64,000 bases of DNA from an uncultured Clostridia bacterium (GTDB lineage Bacteria; Bacillota; Clostridia; Saccharofermentanales; Saccharofermentanaceae), in assembly GCA_946403085.1 (NCBI GenBank), contig CAMIYM010000001.1:210638-274637 (forward strand), in the 5' to 3' direction. Both the position numbers and the translations under genes were made by a program. Below the pieces are notes generated by a model. That model was not told the DNA's origin. It saw only the letters and a program-made list of their open reading frames with translations, and searched no databases. Within the stretch, counting starts at the first letter, position 1, and each line of letters opens with the position of its first letter. Of this stretch, positions 6,512 through 14,261 are shown one piece after another.

Positions 6512-8797
6512 TTAGTCACCGAAATGAACGTCTGTGGGGACGCCCATATTCTTGGAACGCTCATTTAAGTCATCAAGTCTCTTGTCGAGTTCTGATGCCT
6601 GGTTCTTTCTCATCTGCTCAGTGTACATTCTCTGAGTGCAGATATACAGGTGTGCAGCTCCGAACTCATCCTTTATGCCGGATGAGATCTGTCTGAACGC
6701 CTGGGATTTCTTAAGATTGGACAAGAGTCTCTCGTCCCTGTCTTCGAAAACTATATATGCGGAATCGCCTTCCTTGCGGAGCTTCGTATGCTCCAGGATA
6801 ACAGCGATGTTTCCGTTGCTGTTCTTAAGTTCGGAAGTAAGATTGCTCCATCTGACTGCGATGTCAGCATCTGCTCCTGTGAAGGAAGGAGTCCTTACAG
6901 TATCTTTGGATCTTCCGTCAACGATAAGTCCGCTCTTATCAGCCTGGACTGCCAGCTGTGAACGGGGAACTGCCGGTGCTTCTTCTTCGGGCTCTTCAGG
7001 CTCTTCTTCCGGTTCGCCCGTGATATCCCTTAAGAATGACGGTGAGAGGTTCGCGAAAATTCCCTGTACGGGTGAAGAAGGCGTATCCTCTTCGGATTCA
7101 TTCTCATCTTCAAGACCAAAGCTCAGCTTTGACTCAGTCTCCTTCGGCATAAAAGAGAAGATTGTAGGCTCTGTGTGTTCATTGAAAGAAGCGTCGCCCG
7201 GGATATATGCATCATCTTCCTGGTCTTCTTCGTCAGGCTCAGAAGGTTCTTCAGGTTCAGAAGAAGACTCTTCATCTGTATTTGAAGAGAAAAGTGAACC
7301 GAAGGAAGGCTTAGGCTCTTCAGTCTTTTCAGGTTCTTCCTTAAGTTCGGAAGAAGCGTTGAATGAGAACATCGATGAAGAAGGTCCAGCAGAAGGCTTA
7401 GGTCTGTAGGGCGCCGGTGCCGGTGCGGGTGTGGGAGCAGGTGCAGCGGGTGCTTCTTCTCCGGATGCATTTTCAGGTGAAGATTCCTTCGCGGGTTCTT
7501 CAGGCTCGGAAGCCTTTTCCTGTGCCGGTTCTGCAACAGGCTTTGCTGAAGGTGCCTGTATAGTCTCCTCTTTCTTTACAGGCTCTTCCTGCTTTTTTAC
7601 TTCTTCGGCCTTAACAGGTTCATCCAAAGTAATGGTCTTAGCAGTTTCTGCCTGCTTTTTTGCAAAGTCCGGGATAACGATAGGTGTTACCGGCAGAGCA
7701 GACTTTCTTCCGCAAAGGCGCATGAGCATGAGCTCAAAACTCGTCGGAATATCAGGAGACTTGCGGAGTTCAGCATATTCCTTGGACAGGAAGCTGATAT
7801 ATCCGGTCAGTGTATCTGCGCTGACTTTGGATGCTGTCTGATACATATCCTTGATGGTCTCCTGGGGATAAGGCAGGTAGATGATCGGATCTGCCTTGAC
7901 CCTTATGATGAGGAGATCTCTGAAATATGCGGCAAGATCGAGCGTGAAACGCGCCTGGTTCTTGCCTGATGCATTCAATATCTCGCAAAGGTCGATAAGC
8001 TCATCGAAACGGGCATCGATAAGGCAGTTCGCCATCTTGAAAAGGAACGAACTGTCAACTGTACCTGTAATGCGCTCAACGTCCTGGGAACTGATCTCTT
8101 TGTCGTTTCCGGAGATAGCCGAGATCTGGTCAAGAAGTGACAGTGCATCACGGAGAGCACCGTCGGATCTGGAAGCGATGAGGCGGAGAGCATCTTCTGA
8201 TGCCTTGATGCCTGACTTGCCGCAGACTTCTCTTAATCTGCCGGAAATAAGATCTATAGGAATTCTCTTAAAGTCGTATCTCTGGCAGCGCGAGATGATC
8301 GTTGCCGGGATCTTGTCTGATTCGGTGGTGGCGAAAAGGAAGATTACATGCTTTGGAGGTTCCTCGATAGTCTTGAGGAGTGCATTGAAGGCACCCTTGG
8401 AGAGCATGTGGACCTCGTCGATGATATAGACTTTGTAAGTCGTTCTTGTAGGAGCGAAATTAACTTCCTGAAGGATCGGTCTGATGTCATCTACGCCGTT
8501 ATTGGAAGCAGCATCCATCTCCGTAACATCAAGGATGGAACCGTCAAGGATGCCCTTACAGGTAGGACATTCATTACATGGATTGCCGTTAACGGGGTGT
8601 TCGCAGTTTACGGCACGTGCAAAGATCTTGGCGATCGTCGTCTTACCGGTACCGTGCTGGCCGCAGAAAAGATATGCATGAGCCAGCTTCTTTGAGGCAA
8701 TTGATTGCCTGAGAGCTGTGACAGCGGCTTCCTGACCGACAACATCATCGAATGTAAGGGGCCTGTATTGTCTGTAGAGAACGATATGATCTTCCAT
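6512..8797 (-). CDS. dnaX: DNA polymerase III subunit gamma/tau
   Basis: 761 residues. The N-terminal ~370 residues are the clamp-loader ATPase: Walker A 'GQHGTGKTT' (~47), a four-cysteine zinc module (C64 to C79 region), 'IDEVHML' Walker B and an SRC sensor. Residues ~390-620 are a low-complexity linker rich in Pro, Glu and Ser with scattered S-F-G motifs, followed by a C-terminal alpha-binding-type domain. A phase-correct slippery heptamer lies at 7592-7598 and would make a 432-residue gamma form (see that entry). SRP RNA lies upstream and ybaB/recR downstream, the canonical Firmicute order. Confidence 0.96.
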   Translation of the reverse strand: MEDHIVLYRQYRPLTFDDVVGQEAAVTALRQSIASKKLAHAYLFCGQHGTGKTTIAKIFARAVNCEHPVNGNPCNECPTCKGILDGSILDVTEMDAASNNGVDDIRPILQEVNFAPTRTTYKVYIIDEVHMLSKGAFNALLKTIEEPPKHVIFLFATTESDKIPATIISRCQRYDFKRIPIDLISGRLREVCGKSGIKASEDALRLIASRSDGALRDALSLLDQISAISGNDKEISSQDVERITGTVDSSFLFKMANCLIDARFDELIDLCEILNASGKNQARFTLDLAAYFRDLLIIRVKADPIIYLPYPQETIKDMYQTASKVSADTLTGYISFLSKEYAELRKSPDIPTSFELMLMRLCGRKSALPVTPIVIPDFAKKQAETAKTITLDEPVKAEEVKKQEEPVKKEETIQAPSAKPVAEPAQEKASEPEEPAKESSPENASGEEAPAAPAPTPAPAPAPYRPKPSAGPSSSMFSFNASSELKEEPEKTEEPKPSFGSLFSSNTDEESSSEPEEPSEPDEEDQEDDAYIPGDASFNEHTEPTIFSFMPKETESKLSFGLEDENESEEDTPSSPVQGIFANLSPSFLRDITGEPEEEPEEPEEEAPAVPRSQLAVQADKSGLIVDGRSKDTVRTPSFTGADADIAVRWSNLTSELKNSNGNIAVILEHTKLRKEGDSAYIVFEDRDERLLSNLKKSQAFRQISSGIKDEFGAAHLYICTQRMYTEQMRKNQASELDKRLDDLNERSKNMGVPTDVHFGD
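7592..7598 (-). other. candidate -1 ribosomal frameshift site in dnaX
   Basis: On the coding strand the reading frame is GTA AAA AAG, that is the heptamer A AAA AAG in the same phase as the proven E. coli dnaX site (GCA AAA AAG). Slipping -1 after residue 402 reads 30 further codons and stops at TGA (7502-7500), giving 432 residues. A small CAGG-AAGAG-CCTG hairpin follows immediately, and an AAGG lies about 12 bases upstream. Whether it is used is not shown by sequence. Confidence 0.5.
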
Positions 8798-8840
8798 AGT
8801 TAGTTCCTTAAAGCCGAATCGTAGATCTGAATAAAAAGTA

Positions 8841-8981
8841 CGTCCCGCCCGAACTGCCGTCGGTAAGGCTTAACCCGCGGCGCACTCCGTAAACCGCTTA
8901 CTGCTGCTTCCTTCCGGACCTGACAGGGTTCACAGCCCGAAATCGCACGGGACCTTGGCCGGCGGCAGACCGCGCGGGACG
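8841..8981 (-). ncRNA. ffs: signal recognition particle RNA (small bacterial type)
   Basis: The minus strand contains the highly conserved SRP domain IV core GTCAGGTCCGGAAGGAAGCA followed by GCAGTAAG, set inside a long hairpin whose ends GTCCCGC and GCGGGAC pair (near 8980 and 8842). The SRP RNA binds Ffh and targets membrane proteins. Location directly upstream of dnaX matches Bacillus and many Clostridia. Ends are approximate, placed at the closing stem. Confidence 0.92.
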
Positions 8982-9006
8982 AACTTCTGTATTATTAAAC
9001 AAAAGA

Positions 9007-9015
9007 ATTATAACA
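9007..9015 (-). promoter_or_regulatory. extended -10 promoter for SRP RNA
   Basis: On the minus strand TG-T-TATAAT (9015-9007) is an extended -10 element about 25 bases before the start of the SRP stem. No good -35 box is seen at the matching distance, consistent with extended -10 dependence. Confidence 0.55.
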
Positions 9016-9069
9016 AACTATCTTAAATCTTGCTCATCAGATTGTTCGTTATAACGGAGAGTATAACAT

Positions 9070-9119
9070 AAAAGGTATAGAGCTTGGCTTCGATTATTAG
9101 GACAACTCTTCTTATACCT
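9070..9119 (-). terminator. possible terminator after the fhs operon
   Basis: AGGTATA (9073-9079) and TATACCT (9113-9119) pair, with GAG/CTC inside and a large loop; on the minus strand a short TTTT follows. The stem overlaps the stop codon of the serine-hydrolase-like gene. The loop is long, so this is only a moderate call. Otherwise 8798-9111 holds just the SRP RNA gene and its promoter. Confidence 0.4.
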
Positions 9120-10362
9120 GTCCGCCGTAGCACTTTTCGATATATTTCTGCGTATAAGAACCGATAGTGGCGATAGCCGTTCCGGCTCTGTCAGAGTTGC
9201 CGGATTCCACGTAAATGACGACAGCTATAGGCTCCTTGTAATCCACGATCGCACATTCAAGATACGCGCCTCTGCTCGTGTTGCGTCCGAGAACATGAAG
9301 GATCCTTGTATCCGGAGGGAAAGCCGCCTTCAAAGGTGATCCGATCTCGTTCGAAGCAAGGTCGTTTACAAGACGCTGGTTTACCTGAGGTGTGTTCTTG
9401 AACACGCGGTAGATATATGACAGATAGTTGCCCATGTCGTAGCAGGAGGTCATGCCGGGAGACCTGAACTCCTTGCCCTGGAAATTCTTATAGATGACCG
9501 GCTGGTCGTATTTGATATAGGAACTTATCTTATTAACACGCTCTATTGCAGGACCGGTGCCGCCAAGATTCTCGACCAGATAGTTAAGTGCTATGCTGTC
9601 GTTCTTGGAGACGGCATAGTTAAGGATCGTTCTCATGTAGAACTGTTTTCCGTAACCGTAGTTCTTGGCTATATAAGAGGAACTGCGCGAACCTTTGAAT
9701 TTGCTGTCGAAAGTAACGATCTCAGACAAAGGTCCGGTAATGCCGGCGATCTTATCGTAGTAAACGATCGAGAAAGGTATAGCCATGGCTCCTGAAGGGA
9801 CCACGGGTTCCAACTCGTCAATGCCGATCCTCTCGCCGTTGGGAAGAGAGATGAATTCAAAACAGATCCTCAGATCACTATGTGTTTTCTGATATGTCCT
9901 TACGCTTTCCTTGAGTTCCTCAAGATAGACCGCGCGCTCCTGATAAGTGGCTGACTGTATTGCAGGCGGATTAAAACTGAAATTTCTGTCCTCGGTAAAC
10001 GGTTCGGGATAGTTGTTCTGTGAACGGCCGGTATCTTCAGGTGACAGAGTCGGAGTAGGCGTGGCAGCGAGTACGGCGTGCGGAATGGTGGTCGTCGCCG
10101 TAGTCGTAACCTGTGTCGTAGTCTCTGTCGTTGTATGGACCGGTCTCTGATAAGCCGAATACGCGGTGGTAGTGCTTGTTGCCGCTCCGATAAGTCCCGG
10201 ATACATAAGGCGGTAGGTGTCCTGATAAGAAGCGATGGAGCTTATAAACACGATTACGAAAGTGATCACCATTATCGCAAGAATGATTATAAGTGTACGC
10301 TTTTTACGGGATGTCTTTATCCCTTCAGCCTTAGTCAGAAATGTCGGATTCGGTCTTTTCAT
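9112..10362 (-). CDS. membrane-anchored class A beta-lactamase-fold protein, catalytically degenerate
   Basis: 416 residues from ATG 10362 (an in-frame TTG lies at 10365). A basic N-terminus and one membrane segment (~residues 22-46) anchor a Thr/Ser/Pro-rich stretch (~60-115) and an extracytoplasmic domain of ~270 residues. Its strand-helix pattern follows class A beta-lactamase-like serine hydrolases, but the nucleophile motif S-x-x-K is replaced by G-A-M-A near residues 191-194, and the K-T-G motif reads H-V-L-G (~356-359); an S-x-N-like S-K-N (~252) remains. It is predicted to have no hydrolase activity and may bind peptidoglycan or a partner (inference). It follows fhs by 6 bases. Confidence 0.6.
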   Translation of the reverse strand: MKRPNPTFLTKAEGIKTSRKKRTLIIILAIMVITFVIVFISSIASYQDTYRLMYPGLIGAATSTTTAYSAYQRPVHTTTETTTQVTTTATTTIPHAVLAATPTPTLSPEDTGRSQNNYPEPFTEDRNFSFNPPAIQSATYQERAVYLEELKESVRTYQKTHSDLRICFEFISLPNGERIGIDELEPVVPSGAMAIPFSIVYYDKIAGITGPLSEIVTFDSKFKGSRSSSYIAKNYGYGKQFYMRTILNYAVSKNDSIALNYLVENLGGTGPAIERVNKISSYIKYDQPVIYKNFQGKEFRSPGMTSCYDMGNYLSYIYRVFKNTPQVNQRLVNDLASNEIGSPLKAAFPPDTRILHVLGRNTSRGAYLECAIVDYKEPIAVVIYVESGNSDRAGTAIATIGSYTQKYIEKCYGGQV

Positions 10363-10368
10363 CAAATA

Positions 10369-12042
10369 TCAGAAGAGTCCTGTGATTACGCCTTTGTTAT
10401 CAATGTCGATGTCCATTGCAGCAGGGTGCGGAGGAAGACCGGGCATTGTTACGATCGTTCCTGTGAGGATTACGAGATAGCCTGCTCCAGCAGAGATATA
10501 GCAGTCTCTGACAGTAAGGGTGAAGCCCTCAGGATTACCGAGCTTTTTAGGGTCATCAGACAATGAATACTGTGTTTTCGCGATGCAGATAGGGAGGTTC
10601 CCGTATCCCTTTTCGACGAATTCCTTGATCTTGGTTGCTGCTTCTGGAAGGATCTCGACAGCTCCAGCGCCGTAGACTTTCTTCGCAACCTTGTTGATCT
10701 TTTCTTCAACAGAGTCTGTGAGTTCATATGTATATATTGGAGTCTTGGGCTTGTTCTGATCCAGGATCGATACTGCCTTGTTTGCAAGATCGATTCCGCC
10801 TGTGCCGCCCTTGGCGAAGATCTCAGCCGGAGCAAAATCAGCGCCTGTAGCCTTGCATGCTTCCTCAACAATGCTGAGTTCTTCCTCTGTGTCGGTGAGG
10901 AATCTGTTGGATGCTACAAGGACCGGAACACCGAAGTTCTGCATGTTCTTAATGTGCTTTAATACGTTTGCAAGACCTGCCTTAACAGCCTCAGGATTAG
11001 GCTCTGAGAGCTTATCCTTCGGAATGCCCGCATTGTACTTAAGAGATCTGACTGTTGTAACGAGTACGACGAGATCAGGCCACAGCCCTAAGTCTCTGCA
11101 CTTGATGTCGAGGAATTTCTCAGCACCTAAGTCAGCACCGAATCCGGCTTCAGTTACAACGATATCGCCAAGCTTAAGTGCAGTCTTGGTGGCGATGCAT
11201 GTGTTGCATCCGTGTGAGATATTTGCGAAAGGTCCGCCGTGAACAAGCGCGGGAACGCCTTCAAGTGACTGTACGAGGTTAGGACACATCGCATCCTTGA
11301 GACATGTGGCAAGAGCTCCTGTAGCTCCGAGCTGGCCGGCAGTAACGAGGTTGCCGTCTGTATCGTATGCGATCGCGATCCTGTCGAGTCTTACCTTAAG
11401 ATCATCCATGTCCTTGGCAAGACAGAGGATAGCCATGATCTCTGATGCTGCAGTGATCTGGAAGATCTCGGGACGGGTAACGCCCTTTGTGCCGCCGCCG
11501 ACACCTACTGTTACTGCACGGAGACATCTGTCGTTCATATCAAGACATCTCTTCCAGAGGATCCTGTCCTTATCGATCTTAAGTTCATTGCCCTGGAAAA
11601 GGTGGTTGTCGATCATGGCTGCAAGAAGGTTGTTTGCAGTGGTAATGGCGTGAATGTCGCCAGTGAAGTGGAGATTGATATCCTCCATCGGAACGACCTG
11701 CGAATAACCGCCGCCGCATGCGCCGCCCTTAACGCCGAAGACAGGTCCCAAAGAGGGCTCTCTCAAAGCGAGGACAGGTTTTTTACCGATGAGCTTTAAT
11801 CCCTGTGCGAGACCGATGCTGACGGTAGTCTTTCCTTCGCCTGCCGGAGTAGGGTTCATGGCAGTAACGAGGATGAGTTTGACATTGGGGTTAGAGGGTA
11901 ATCCTTCGATATAATCGAGCGGGAGTTTTGCTTTGTATTTGCCGTAGAATTCGAGCTTATCTGTATCGATTCCTATCTGCTCTGCTACTTTTGAAATGGG
12001 GTTGATCTTTGCACTCTGAGCTATCTCAATGTCACTAAGCAT
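10369..12042 (-). CDS. fhs: formate--tetrahydrofolate ligase
   Basis: 557 residues, matching the family's ~556. ATP-dependent formation of 10-formyl-THF from formate, feeding purine synthesis and, in acetogens, the Wood-Ljungdahl methyl branch. The P-loop-like 'PTPAGEGKTTVSIGLAQGL' (~65-83), 'LREPSLGPVFGVKGGA' and 'FANISHGCNT' are hallmark stretches. The start is ATG 12042 because AGGAGAGG precedes it; a longer in-frame ORF to 12144 crosses the promoter. No other one-carbon genes are adjacent, so an acetogenic role cannot be claimed. Confidence 0.96.
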   Translation of the reverse strand: MLSDIEIAQSAKINPISKVAEQIGIDTDKLEFYGKYKAKLPLDYIEGLPSNPNVKLILVTAMNPTPAGEGKTTVSIGLAQGLKLIGKKPVLALREPSLGPVFGVKGGACGGGYSQVVPMEDINLHFTGDIHAITTANNLLAAMIDNHLFQGNELKIDKDRILWKRCLDMNDRCLRAVTVGVGGGTKGVTRPEIFQITAASEIMAILCLAKDMDDLKVRLDRIAIAYDTDGNLVTAGQLGATGALATCLKDAMCPNLVQSLEGVPALVHGGPFANISHGCNTCIATKTALKLGDIVVTEAGFGADLGAEKFLDIKCRDLGLWPDLVVLVTTVRSLKYNAGIPKDKLSEPNPEAVKAGLANVLKHIKNMQNFGVPVLVASNRFLTDTEEELSIVEEACKATGADFAPAEIFAKGGTGGIDLANKAVSILDQNKPKTPIYTYELTDSVEEKINKVAKKVYGAGAVEILPEAATKIKEFVEKGYGNLPICIAKTQYSLSDDPKKLGNPEGFTLTVRDCYISAGAGYLVILTGTIVTMPGLPPHPAAMDIDIDNKGVITGLF

Positions 12043-12078
12043 ATCTGGCCTCTCCTGTAATTTAATAATATGAATACG

Positions 12079-12107
12079 ATTGTATTGTAAAAGGATAGTC
12101 TTTTCAA
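12079..12107 (-). promoter_or_regulatory. SigA promoter for fhs
   Basis: Minus strand TTGAAA (12107-12102), 17-bp spacer, TACAAT (12084-12079), about 36 bases ahead of the fhs ATG at 12042. The match and spacing are good. Confidence 0.7.
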
Positions 12108-12221
12108 TCACGACAAAAAGCGGAACTGTAAGAAGTTTTGCCATTAATTCTGTCGAAAATGCCGTACCACTACATTTTGTAGGATTCGTGGTGTTTTTTC
12201 ACTAAATATTGTGTTTTTTCG

Positions 12222-12250
12222 TTGACAATATATCAAGGAAATGTTAGTAT
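12222..12250 (+). promoter_or_regulatory. strong SigA promoter for veg with upstream direct repeats
   Basis: TTGACA (12222-12227), 17-bp spacer, TAGTAT (12245-12250). Just upstream, GTGTTTTTTC occurs twice (12191-12200 and 12211-12220), exactly two helical turns apart, giving T-tracts at positions where UP elements act. veg of Bacillus also has a very strong SigA promoter (family knowledge). Confidence 0.8.
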
Positions 12251-12337
12251 TGGCGCATGTTGGAAATATTTTCGTAATGTTCTTTTAAGCTTACTGAAAT
12301 ATTAAATCACTCTAATCTCCGGGCGGAGGGAATACAT

Positions 12338-12607
12338 ATGATAATCAGTTCCGATTTGGAAATGTGCAAAGCTAAGTTTCAAGAACTCATCGGCAAGCGT
12401 ATCGTTTGCAAGACCAACGGCGGCCGTAAGAGGATCATCACTTACATCGGAACAGTTGAGCACTGCTATCCCAATGTTTTCACAATGCTTTGCAACAATG
12501 AAGCAGGTAAGCAGTCAATCGTTTCCTTCTCATATATCGATGTTCTTACAAGAACAGTCCGCGTAGGCATTATGCCGGAGAAGTCACAGGAAGAAGTTGC
12601 TGTCTGA
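12338..12607 (+). CDS. veg: Veg family protein
   Basis: 89 residues, the usual size, with the conserved core 'GKRIVCKTNGGRKRIITYIGTVEHCYPNVF' type region and a C-terminal 'SYIDVLTRTVRV'. Veg is a small cytosolic protein reported in Bacillus subtilis to stimulate biofilm gene expression; its biochemical role is unclear. veg upstream of ispE is the Bacillus order, minus the sspF gene between them. GGGCGGAGGG precedes ATG 12338. A strong hairpin terminator follows. Confidence 0.9.
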   Translation: MIISSDLEMCKAKFQELIGKRIVCKTNGGRKRIITYIGTVEHCYPNVFTMLCNNEAGKQSIVSFSYIDVLTRTVRVGIMPEKSQEEVAV

Positions 12608-12630
12608 TACAGACTTTGAACTGACTAACC

Positions 12631-12677
12631 AAAGCGCTGTCACTACTGACGAGATCAGTGTTTGACAGTGCTTTTTT
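12631..12677 (+). terminator. intrinsic terminator after veg
   Basis: AAAGCgCTGTCA (12631-12642) pairs with TGACAGtGCTTT (12663-12674), enclosing a second small stem ACTGA/TCAGT, and ends in TTTTTT. This separates veg from ispE, so ispE needs its own promoter. Confidence 0.88.
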
Positions 12678-12714
12678 ATTGGAATTCGAAGAAAAGACTT
12701 TAACTTTAATTTGT

Positions 12715-12744
12715 TTTAAAGATAAGGTAAAATTGATATATAAT
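12715..12744 (+). promoter_or_regulatory. possible promoter for ispE
   Basis: A perfect TATAAT (12739-12744) lies 38 bases before the ispE ATG and after the veg terminator. The -35 candidate TTTAAA (12715-12720, 18-bp spacer) is weak, so the promoter is inferred mainly from the -10 and its position. Confidence 0.4.
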
Positions 12745-12782
12745 TTGAATCGATCTATTCGACTAATGATTTGGAGATCCTT

Positions 12783-13733
12783 ATGGATTCTTACGAGATT
12801 GTTGCTAATGCCAAATTGAATCTCTTCCTGCGTGTGCGCGGGATCCTTCCCAACGGATACCACAGCTTATATTCGATCATGCAGGAGATCGATCTGGCAG
12901 ATACACTTACCATAAACATATATCCGGAACGCGAAAGTGGTTTTGATATCAAGTGCATCGGCAGAAATGACATCGATCCGGAGAAGAACCTTTGCAGCAA
13001 AGCAAAGGACAGATTCCTTTCCTCCTTACGCAAGAAGGCAATGGCTGATCCGTCTGTTCCAAATGCAAAGCTCTGGAAGAAGAACCAATTTCCGTTTATC
13101 GAGATAGTCCTGACGAAGGTAATTCCTTCAGAGTCGGGCATGGGCGGCGGAAGTTCTGATGCTGCAGCAGTTCTTATGGTTCTCCAGGAACATTTCGGAT
13201 GTCCCTTTACTGATGAGGAACTCAATCAGCTGGCAGTTAATGTCGGCGCTGATGTGCCGTTCTTCCTTTATGGCGGAACATGTCTTTGTGAGAAAGTCGG
13301 TGAGGACATAAGAGATCTTTATCCGCTTTCCGGCATCCCGCTCCTTATCGTAAAACCTTCACAGGGCGTATCAACACCCGAGTGTTTCCATGCGATAGAC
13401 AGCAAGCCTTTGCCTGGCTTTGATGAAGCACGCTATGAAGCTTATATCGATAGTATGAACAGTGAGGACAAGGACCCCTTAGAAAGATTCCTCGAAGGAG
13501 CTGATCTCCTTACAAATGACCTTGAGATACCTTCTTTTGAGAAGGTGCCGAAGATAAAGAAGGCAAGGGAAGCGCTTATAGGTACAGGCGCCAGATATGC
13601 CAGGATGACAGGTTCCGGCAGCGCTGTTTTCGCTATGTATGACAGTGAGGAAGCAAGAGATAAAGCTTATGGTCAGATGAAGAATGATCCTGAGTTTTCT
13701 GACTGTGATCTGCTCTTATCAAAGACTATCTAA
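12783..13733 (+). CDS. ispE: 4-diphosphocytidyl-2-C-methyl-D-erythritol kinase
   Basis: 316 residues of a GHMP kinase. N-terminal 'AKLNLFLRVRG...NGYHSL' and the Gly-rich ATP loop 'PSESGMGGGSSDAAAVL' are diagnostic for IspE, which phosphorylates CDP-methylerythritol in the MEP isoprenoid pathway. The C-terminal 'MTGSGSAVFAM' is the third GHMP motif. The start is ATG 12783 with GGAG nearby rather than the in-frame TTG at 12771. Its last 15 bases overlap the 3' end of the convergent acetyltransferase gene. Confidence 0.93.
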   Translation: MDSYEIVANAKLNLFLRVRGILPNGYHSLYSIMQEIDLADTLTINIYPERESGFDIKCIGRNDIDPEKNLCSKAKDRFLSSLRKKAMADPSVPNAKLWKKNQFPFIEIVLTKVIPSESGMGGGSSDAAAVLMVLQEHFGCPFTDEELNQLAVNVGADVPFFLYGGTCLCEKVGEDIRDLYPLSGIPLLIVKPSQGVSTPECFHAIDSKPLPGFDEARYEAYIDSMNSEDKDPLERFLEGADLLTNDLEIPSFEKVPKIKKAREALIGTGARYARMTGSGSAVFAMYDSEEARDKAYGQMKNDPEFSDCDLLLSKTI

Positions 13734-14261
13734 AGTGCAGGCGAAAAGCCCTCTCATATAGCCTCTGGAATTCTCAGAATCAATAAGTTTGAATCCGCGT
13801 TTTGCGTAGAATTCGACCATGTTCTTATTGCTAGCGGCTGAATGCAATAGGATGCATTCGGCATCTGAATTGCGTGCAGTCTCGACAGCCTTTGAGATAA
13901 GGTCTATTCCAAGTCCGGTCTTGCGGTATTTTTCGAGAACGGCAAATCTTGAGATATAGAAGGTTCTGCCTGCGTGCTGCAGGAAAACGCATGTCTTATC
14001 AGAGAAGGTATAGACCATCGGATTCGGGACCTCTTTGATGCAGATGGTTCCTGCTATCCTGCCGTCTGTCTCAGCGACAAGACATGTCTGTTTACTGATC
14101 CTGTCAGCAACGCTCTCGACGCTTTCGGTGAGAGCTTCGAGCATCGATGATGATATCCCGGAATCCGCGCAATAAGTAAGCATCGCGCTTCTTAATAAGC
14201 GCGATACTTCAGGGGCGTCAGCGACGCCGGCAATTCTTATTACGGGACTGTTATTCTCCAT
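13719..14261 (-). CDS. GNAT-family N-acetyltransferase at the end of the arginine operon
   Basis: 180 residues with a single GNAT fold; motif A is 'FAVLEKYRKTGLGIDLI' (R-K-T-G-L-G pyrophosphate-binding loop, ~115) followed by the 'FYAKRGF' motif B. The ATG overlaps the argF stop (TAATG), so it is translationally coupled to argF. Because argJ is missing from this cluster, it might supply N-acetylglutamate, but it lacks the clear signature stretch of the short ArgA enzymes, so the substrate is unknown. Cytosolic. Confidence 0.7.
   Translation of the reverse strand: MENNSPVIRIAGVADAPEVSRLLRSAMLTYCADSGISSSMLEALTESVESVADRISKQTCLVAETDGRIAGTICIKEVPNPMVYTFSDKTCVFLQHAGRTFYISRFAVLEKYRKTGLGIDLISKAVETARNSDAECILLHSAASNKNMVEFYAKRGFKLIDSENSRGYMRGLFACTLDSL

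Noticed and set aside
6636..7841. Long ORFs antisense to or out of frame with dnaX
   Set aside because: They arise from the Glu/Pro/Ser-biased linker of DnaX; their Ser/Gly-rich translations match no family and have no ribosome sites.
12174..12186. CTACATTTTGTAG as another BlaI-like operator
   Set aside because: The TACA/TGTA halves are 3 bases apart instead of 2 and it is a single site between the fhs and veg promoters.
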